Part shown: in pieces, positions 38,701 to 47,700 of the stretch
Position numbering within the stretch: the first letter of the stretch is position 1
Layout of the letters: each line of letters begins with the position of its first letter
DNA from: Owenia fusiformis
Lineage: Eukaryota; Annelida; Polychaeta; Sabellida; Oweniidae
Assembly (NCBI GenBank): GCA_903813345.2
Contig: CAIIXF020000010.1
Span: forward strand, 25,816,425-25,880,424
DNA length: 64,000 bases
Reading direction: 5' to 3'
Position numbers and translations under genes: made by a program
Notes under the pieces: generated by a model
The model's input: only the letters and a program-made list of their open reading frames with translations
Told to the model about the DNA's origin: nothing
Database searches by the model: none

Positions 38701-41700
38701 AGAACCACAAAAAGTATTTGAAATTATATCAATAGATAGAACTCTCAATAGAAAATCTGATCTGTATCACATTTAAATTATTCATATCAAAAACATTGAT
38801 TAATAAAGTTCCAAATACTTTGAACATTTTTCATGATGAATTTCAAACATAATTTACAGAACAGGTAATACTAATATGAAGCTGTACATACATGTATAAA
38901 GATCTATGAATGACATGTTGCTCAACCCAAGGCTATACTAGTACAGTGTAAACTAATGAAGTCATATTCATAATTGAGGTTAATAACAAAATGTAATCAC
39001 ATCATTGCTGGACAAATTATCATTTTATTGTTTCCCAGTTCTAAATTAGATAGCGTGATGTTGCATTTTTTTAATTCAGGACAATGAAATGTGAATACTA
39101 TATTTTCTTTCTAGCCCCAAATGCTATTGGAATGTTGCCACAAAATGAATGATACTTAGTGTTAAGAAACCTAATGTGATACATTTTCTGGTTTGGGCTC
39201 ATTAAAATTGTCTTTGGCAGTGACATATAAGTATATGTACTGCACCTAAAACTTTTACTAATTGTCACATTCGTTGGTCCCTCTTCAAAAGAGGAGACAC
39301 AAAAGATTTTCCTTATAAGGACAAAATATTTCTCAAGATGCAGTTCGCGGAGGAACAAATTCATACTTCCTTGTTTTCCCCCATAGGTTTAACATGGGGA
39401 TTTTCACAGCTATTTTCCCATCGATATATTCATTCATATTCCCATATGGGAGTGCAGAAAAAATTATCAGAAACAATTGATCTTTAGCGTGCGGGTGTAA
39501 AAACAAAATTGTGTTATTAGTTTGATATAGAACTTTCGGTCACGCAAATAGCTACGAAAAATGTATCGTTGGAAAATATTGACCAATCAAATTTTGTCCT
39601 TTTTGAGGGCTTTTTAAGTACATATTTTGTACCTTCTCGATTAAAAACCCAACCACGAAAGGCTTAATTATGAGTGTTTAAGATCAAAGAATAGTAAGTG
39701 GGTGAGTGGGTACTGCAGGTAAAACCTAAGTGTGTCTCAAAAAACAAGCATTTTGAAATTGGAAGTGGAAATGTTACTGAGCTGATGCATCAAATTTGAC
39801 AAAATACATATCTGTTGATCCTTACTATCATTATTATCAAGATTAGTGTCAGCCTTCTTGGTAAGCTGATTAGAAAAGTATTTATACCAAGTGGATCAAA
39901 AATTACATAATTTTGCTATCTGGTCTGGTAACATTAAATGAATTAACAATTAACTTGTGCATATTATTAGGGCAGAAAATGCTCATTGTAACACATGAAT
40001 GCATAAAAGCAAAGATCATTTGGTTAAGAAAAATACTGATATATGCTTGAGAGTGCTAAAAATACTAGGGATGTTTTCTTGGAATACTGACTTGTAAAAT
40101 ATAAAACAAGAATAATATTGAAATTTGTCATTTTTTATAATACTTGCTATTATGAATCGTTGAGTTAACATTCATCAAAAAGAAGTCAAAAGTGGTGCAT
40201 TATTTTGGAAGCAAAGCCCCTTACACGTCAACTGATTTAACAGCAGGGACACAGGGATAATACCCGGTTGTATATTGGGCCAAATTGACCACAACACAAA
40301 TAAAAGATACAAGTGCTTTTATATAAATACGATATAGAAAATAGAAAAGAAGATAGTTAAACGTAAGAATAAGAGAATATGACAAAAAGAAATTTGAGGA
40401 TTTTTTGCCCAAAAAATATATTTGGCAAATTACAAATGTTTTACTTACAACATGAATCAATATCCAAAGATTATATAATATTGAATTTGTAACCAGCAAT
40501 ACATAATTACACTATTTAAACAGGATAAATGATCGTCATTTAAGTTAAAATATATGAAAATAATGTTTACCTCTCGCTCTCATCTGCAGCTTTGGATGCT
40601 TCTTCCAATTTTTCTGTGGTGGATTGGAGTCTGGTTTCAGTATCTCCTAAGTCATCTTCAAGCAGACGGATTCTCCTAGTGAGACCAGCTACCTCAGTTT
40701 CAGCCTACAAAACATAAAAATGGCCTTTAAATATGTTGTTCATGATGGAAAATCCAAATATTTCAAAAGCAAGAACTTATGATTTTAGATTGGTACACCA
40801 TGCTGGGAAATCTATTAGTGCTGCTCTTAAAACAGCAAGCTTTGTTTAATGGTTGTATAATACTTTCTTGAAGAGTGTACAATGTGCCCCATAAACCTAA
40901 AACAGGCTGGGCATAAGCTATACAATTAATAAATAATAAATAAATATACCCACAATACAATTAGTACAAAGTAAAAAGGTTGATGAATCACAAGGTGCAG
41001 AACAAAAACTTTTCAAAGAAGAAGACTGATGTACAGTATTCACTGTAGAAAAAATCAGGTTGTGCTGACTGTTTATTAAAATCTACAAGACAAAGTCCCA
41101 AGTAAAATATACTCTAGTTGTAAAATACTATTTATAAATGCTATTTATAAATAACATGTAATATGGAATTTGAACTCATAATGTTTGCTAAGACAACATA
41201 TTCTGGTCTCTTTCTACAATCAGAGTAAACATCTTCATTTACTAATGTTTAATAGGATTATATGATTATCTATGGGAAAGTTATAATTCCAACTTTGGTC
41301 TGAACTATTTCATTTCCCAAGACTTTCAAAATCCTGCATATTCTCTGTTTATTTTTTACTATATTATTATATATATTGTGATGGTGCTTTGTCTGTTTTG
41401 AGGTATGTTACAGACATTTCTAATGGTAACTGCTTGTTCTACATTTTATGGCATTTAGCAAGGGGTGCTATATGTTTGCTATAATTACCCTCGTTCAACC
41501 TGGTAAATGCCAAAAGTCAATGTTTGAAGTTCAACTTTCAACAATTTCCATGTACATTTGCTACGCCTTTATATGAATGTTTTAATACTGAAAGTTAGTA
41601 CTATGCAGCCTTATCTTATATTCATAAAAGTTTCAAATCAAAAGTTGAAATAAATTATAATATGAGCCTTTTTATTGAGAATAAAGTATAGAGTCACACT

Positions 41701-44700
41701 TGTCTAAAAAGAGAATTATTCTGATTATACTTTAGCTCAAATTAAATAAGGTATCAAATTTTCAGTTAAGTTTGACTGATACATCTTTTAATAATGCTGG
41801 GTGACAAGTGAAAGCAGTGAGGTATAAAACATTAAGGGCCCATCCTTAATATGCTCATATCTCACTATTTTTATTCTACCTATTTCTCTGATATTTCAAA
41901 GAGCCAAATGCCACTAAAATAGATAAGAAGTTAGATACAATTCAGACTTAATTTCTCACAAATTCTACATTTTTTACAAACTTCCTACTTAATACATGTG
42001 CTTGCCTTGTATCATATTTTATGAACTAGTTCCCTGTCATGGATTGATTTAAGGTGCAACCCATGTGGGTTCATTCACATGTACCAAATGTCTGTTAATT
42101 CGTAAAGTTTCAACAATCATCGTGTTTTTGTTGACCAAATCTAGAGATATTAGAGAACTGAGATAGAGATACAATCAAGAGAAGTAAAATGTCCTTCTCA
42201 ATTATTCTCAAATAGCAAAACTGTATTTTTCTTTATCTTTTTTTTCAAAAAAATAAATGAAGTTTAGCATTACCCAGTGTTTTTTATGTGTTTGTCCTCA
42301 AGCCCAGGGTAACATAACTATTATACCTGTCTTCCTGATATATCATAACTTATGATAATAACAGTTACAAACATAGTTTTGACTATGGATTCTATAAATG
42401 CAACTGAAATGATGTTATGGAGTCTAATTTGATTGGTATGAAAACTTCATACCATAGAAATCCAAGATGACTGACTTTGACTGTAGACATTTTATCTCTA
42501 ATGGGATGTTTGTACAAGTATAAGATGTCCTTATTTGAACAATTCTATTGATCAAATAAACATCAGAATTCCTTTGAACAAAATTTCAAAAATTGAGTTT
42601 ACTGAAATAAACTAGTCTAGTAATAAGGTCATGAGAACTGAATGCTTTCTTGCATATAGTTAATCAATAATACTTATCTATCTAAACTTTAGAATAAAAA
42701 CAAACATGTACCAGTATGTTTTCAGAGGTGCAATAGAAATTTTCAAAGCTATAAAATGCAAACAGTAGAACATTTTCAAGCATCTCATGAATAATTCCAA
42801 ACAAATATTTTAAGACAGCTCCAACTTTTACACTATTTCATTAAGTTTAGCAAACCTCTTGACAGATTGCTATGAGCTGTTAAATATGTGTGATTTTAGT
42901 GAATCACTATGATAAAACATTGTATGATTAATACATCACTACACCAATGTAACTATGCATCATCATAAAACCAGAGATAAGGTATAGCATCAAGCTTTTT
43001 TCTTCCTATGCAAACAAATCAATATTCAGTGTCAAAATGTTATTAAAAATTATTTTGCCTTCTCAATGGCCCCCCAAATACACAACTGAATAATGAGATA
43101 AGGCAATGCTTTCACATGAACATGAGATGTAAGTTAGTCAAGCAGACAAAGCAGATAAATGCAAGCAACCATTTCATTTGTATAATATCAAGGATAGGAT
43201 TCACTTCACTACACTAAGCAACATATCAGACCTGTATATCCAAGCTACTTATAGTATATAAAAGCACTTGAAGTCAGTTCATAAAAATCCATTTTATATT
43301 CTAAGCCATTTAAACCCCTAATATACACTTTTTACAGATAATGTGGTCAAATCTCAAGCTCCTTAATGTTGACTTTTGAAAATGTTAACTGGAGAAGATT
43401 GTAAACTGGATGGACATAAAGCTTAGCCTATAGTGAACCATTGTTGATACATGTACCGGCATTAGGTAATGTTCAAACAACCTCAAAACCAGCTTAGTGA
43501 TTACAATAGACTTGCATTCCATTATAAATCAGATTGGCACACAATCCATTTCAAGCTAAATGCCTCTTTCATTTCATGAAAACAGTTCTAAAGTCATACT
43601 GTGGCTTCTTCCTATACCTGCTAGGTCGCATGCCTGGGACTGTCTAGCACAGGAACTTGGCAGCCATAAAATGTATAGAACTAAATACAAATATGGCAAT
43701 ACTCTACATTTTAATAATTTTATTGGATAAAATGACACATTTCGATTCAGAACTTTTGATATATGATGTTTGCTTATTATTGCAACTATTTTGAAGGTTG
43801 CAAAACTCATACTCATTTGAGAATTCTGAGCCAGTCAATTTCAAACTCCTAGTATGCATCCAACAGACTGACTAGAAATCAGTCTGTTATGACATACTAC
43901 AGTCCTGTGGAAATTGCAGTGAAATTATTTGCACAAAATTATCAATTTGATGAAGCATTAATTCACAAAAATAAACATTATAACACTTCAATTAAATAGT
44001 AAGGTACAATTAAATGCAATAAAAAGTAACACAGCATATTGTCAAGTGGAAATAAAGCTAGATGAAGTAACAAATATGCAAATTAGTTTATTCCATTGGC
44101 CATTTTGAATAGCACTTCCTATGTAAACAAATATTTTGAATTAACAAATCTTAGCATAGGTTGCTTATAGTCTGAATATTATTCAGACTAAATAGGATAT
44201 AGTCTATTCAAACTCCCATGATTTGACTTCCATAATCTTTAGCGTGTCTTTCATGAAGTGGACATTTATGGGGTATAGGTCGTTCACCTGTTATTTCCTC
44301 CTCTTTTAGCAGACTGTGAGCTTACATGTAGTCAAGTGAACTCGACTTAATGTTGTTGTTTCACGTTTCTTTTTGACGATTTGGATATTTGTTTTTTATT
44401 TTTGTTTTCAACATTTGCGTCGAGGATATTAAGCCCTGTATATTGCGGTAAATGCTTTTCTGCCCTCTATGCTCAACAAAAGTTACACAGATACGATAAT
44501 GGATCCAATGCTTCAACTAGAATGTATTATCTCTTACCTTAAACACAGGAAATACTTGATAATTGAAGAAATGTAATCATTTTCGTATATGTTTGAACCA
44601 ATTTCCAATATGGTTCTCAAGGTCACTCAAGGTCACTGAATACTGTCTAAATGTGAAACCATGCAACCAAAACGAAATCGTAATTATTTATTACCAACAT

Positions 44701-47700
44701 ATCTGTTTTCGGTTTCTTCACCCTCCTTGGTGTCTGAGAAGGCGATTCAATTGTCATAAGACGATGATAAACTTTCGAGTTGAAATCTCGATCTCAATAT
44801 GGCTGCTGTTATTTATTGTAATTTCGTTTTTCGCTTCACCTAGAGTTTTACTTTTACACAATCATTACCCAGAATGCATCTACACATGGGGAAAAAAATT
44901 GTTTCCAGAAAAATTCTTATACTTCTTCAATTATCAAGCGTTTGACGTGTGTAAGGTAGGATTAAATACATTATCGATGAAGAGCATATTCTAATACATA
45001 ATTTGTGTGATTTTGGTTGCCTAAACAGGCCAGGAAAGCATTTCCCTCAATTTACAACCGGGAAGTGTGTACGACCCTAGTATGCAAGAAAATAACAAAA
45101 AATAAATATCCAAATTATCAAAAAATAATGACAAATAAATCATACGATGGTCGGATTTATATGACTACTTACATGTGGCTTACCCCTCCCACAAATCCAA
45201 CATTGCCCTACTGAAGGCAATCAACAATTTGACATGTATAGTAATTATAATCAAAATTGATAAAGAAAATGCAAGTGAAGATATCCACTGGAGGCAAACT
45301 GTCAAAATCAATAGATTCAAAAATATGAGAATATGACAGAATTAGATGAGTCTATGAGAAACCTTGAGTGCCAAACTGACAAAATTGGAAATAGGAAGTG
45401 AATCACCATGAGCAAATGTTGGTGATTGTGCAGTAAGTACACCACCATTATCAATCTAACTTGGCAAAAAGATGCATCAAATATCACCGAATACATATGG
45501 CCTTTCGAAAGTAGTAAAACGTTATAAAGACCGGCAAAATATTAGAGGTTTATTACGATACAAAAAATTAAAAAGTTCCAGAAAACATACATCTGCTCGC
45601 TTCCTCTTTTCTTCTACAAGGTCCTGTTCCCTCTCTTCTACTAAGTCTTTTGCAGTATCCAACTCATCCCGAAGAGTTTTCATTTTAGTTTTCAATGCCG
45701 ATAAGACATTTGCGCCTGATGATCCCTTAGACATGATGAAAGTTTATTTTGAGGGTAATATCAATCCAAGATGTATTCAGATCAAAGATGGCTGCACCGC
45801 AAGCCAAACAACATTCAATTGCTATTGCGCGAGTGACAATAGTGCGATCGATATGATTGATCCAAATATTAATTATTCTGTTTTATTCACTTTCCACTTG
45901 TTCATGAGATATCTAAGTTACTTTCTAATTTGTTCTTTATATCTAAAAATGTCAACTGCAAACTTGAAAATCTGTTCAGTAAATGTGTCACCGTGGCGAA
46001 GTGATATAGCTAAACTGAATTGACCTAAGGTCAAATTGAGAAAAGCACACCTGATTGCTATTATGTTATTTGATCTCCCTCCCTAAATACACAGGTGCGA
46101 TTACGACAGACGACGCATTTTTAAGGCAGACGACACATGTTAAAGCCACAGAAAAAATTTAAATTGTCGATCGAAATCATTATTATACATTATGTCACAT
46201 GAAATATTGTAATGTTTTCTATTTAGGCATTGTTATTGTTTGGTGAATAAACATAGTCAATTAGGTTTTCCGGAGGTTTTCATTAGGATTAATCATTGCA
46301 ACTTACAGTTGAATTTATGTTTTTATGATTTGATTCCCCTTGTTCTGAGTTCTGTTTACTGGGGGTTTATTGAAACATGTTATGTAGTATCAGGGGTAGG
46401 ATCAGGCATAGGCCTCTATTTTTATCGCCTAATCTCAGTTTTCAAGAAAATTATCTCTCAAAAACAAATACCTGGGATGTCTAATACAGACACCGAATGG
46501 AGTCTCAAAACGAAATCTTCCTCCCAATCTCTGCACCAAAGAAAAAAGAGCATGTTGTATACACCACTCGTTGGTCCAGGCCAATGCAGTTATATGTGTA
46601 TGGGGAGGGGGTGAGTAAAATGCAAGAAAAAAAACAAAAATGATATTTATTTTTTAACTACTGACTGTAAATATTACTGAAAACCTGGAAATATTGAATA
46701 TATAAAATAGGTTTTGGATAGTGGGTCTAATTATTAAATGCTGGATGTTCAGTGCCTAGATTTCTGACAGTAATCAAAGTTCCAAAATATTTCTGTACCT
46801 GGCTGCAGATTAGTAAAGTAAGCAGCTGTAAACCATAGACGCTAAACTATTGCAACTAAAAATAAATATATGCCTACGCCTATGAAGTCAGACAGGGATG
46901 GTATCAAAATATAAGAATAGCTTATTAGCAATGCCTGGCCCTAATGAATCCTATCAACCCCCCCGTCAACCCCATACCCATTGTCTTATATAACATCATG
47001 TTGTTCTTACCCTTCTCAAATTTGCGTAGACATTTTGGATTTCTGTGCCAATTATTGTAAATTTAATTATAGTATTTGAGTTGACCCCTAATTGAAGACA
47101 AGGAACGAACCCCCTCCTTCTTGACCGCTGTGGTCTCTCTGGTTCATCGGGGAGATCTTCAATGTCCGAGAAAAGTGGATCATTATTATGAATTATTTTG
47201 TCTAACTCAGTAGTCGGACAAAACACACTACCCTCAGGCTCCGGTCTAATGTCAAGCTGATTTTTGGAATCATTGTTGGAAGATTTAGCAAGTTTTTTAA
47301 TTTCTTTATCTTGTCGTCTCTTTCTTCTACGCTCTTTATATTCTGTCTTTTCTTCTTTTGTCATGCCTTCATATTTGTCGGTCTTTTTCCTTTTCTTCTT
47401 CTTTTTGACTTTAATGTCTTGTTCACTGTTAAGTGATTCTGTGGATTGCGTTTTATTAATTGCACTGGTTTCTGTATGTTTTGACAGGTCCCCACATGCG
47501 CATCTTGCAGCGGAAGTACCATCATTATTTATGTCCCGACATTCATGGGTTGTATTCAGGTGAGGTTTGATGGGTATAGTGCCCCCTTCGGCGTCCATGT
47601 TGCCCTCACTCTCAGAATCCTGAAGGCAAAGGAACCCAGAGTTAACCTCGTCAAATTGCCTCACCCTAAACTACGCAAAGTTTTTATTCTACGTACCGAT

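Noticed and set aside
44563-44994. 143-codon + strand frame with a hydrophobic stretch
   Set aside because: In a tropomyosin intron, no recognised similarity, no sensible splice sites, AT-rich composition makes phenylalanine/isoleucine runs common.
45472-46023. 183-codon + strand frame
   Set aside because: Partly the antisense of tropomyosin exon 1b; no independent evidence.
47264-47563. 99-codon + strand frame
   Set aside because: Antisense of the lysine/arginine-rich part of the candidate head exon, giving leucine/phenylalanine/serine runs; no support.
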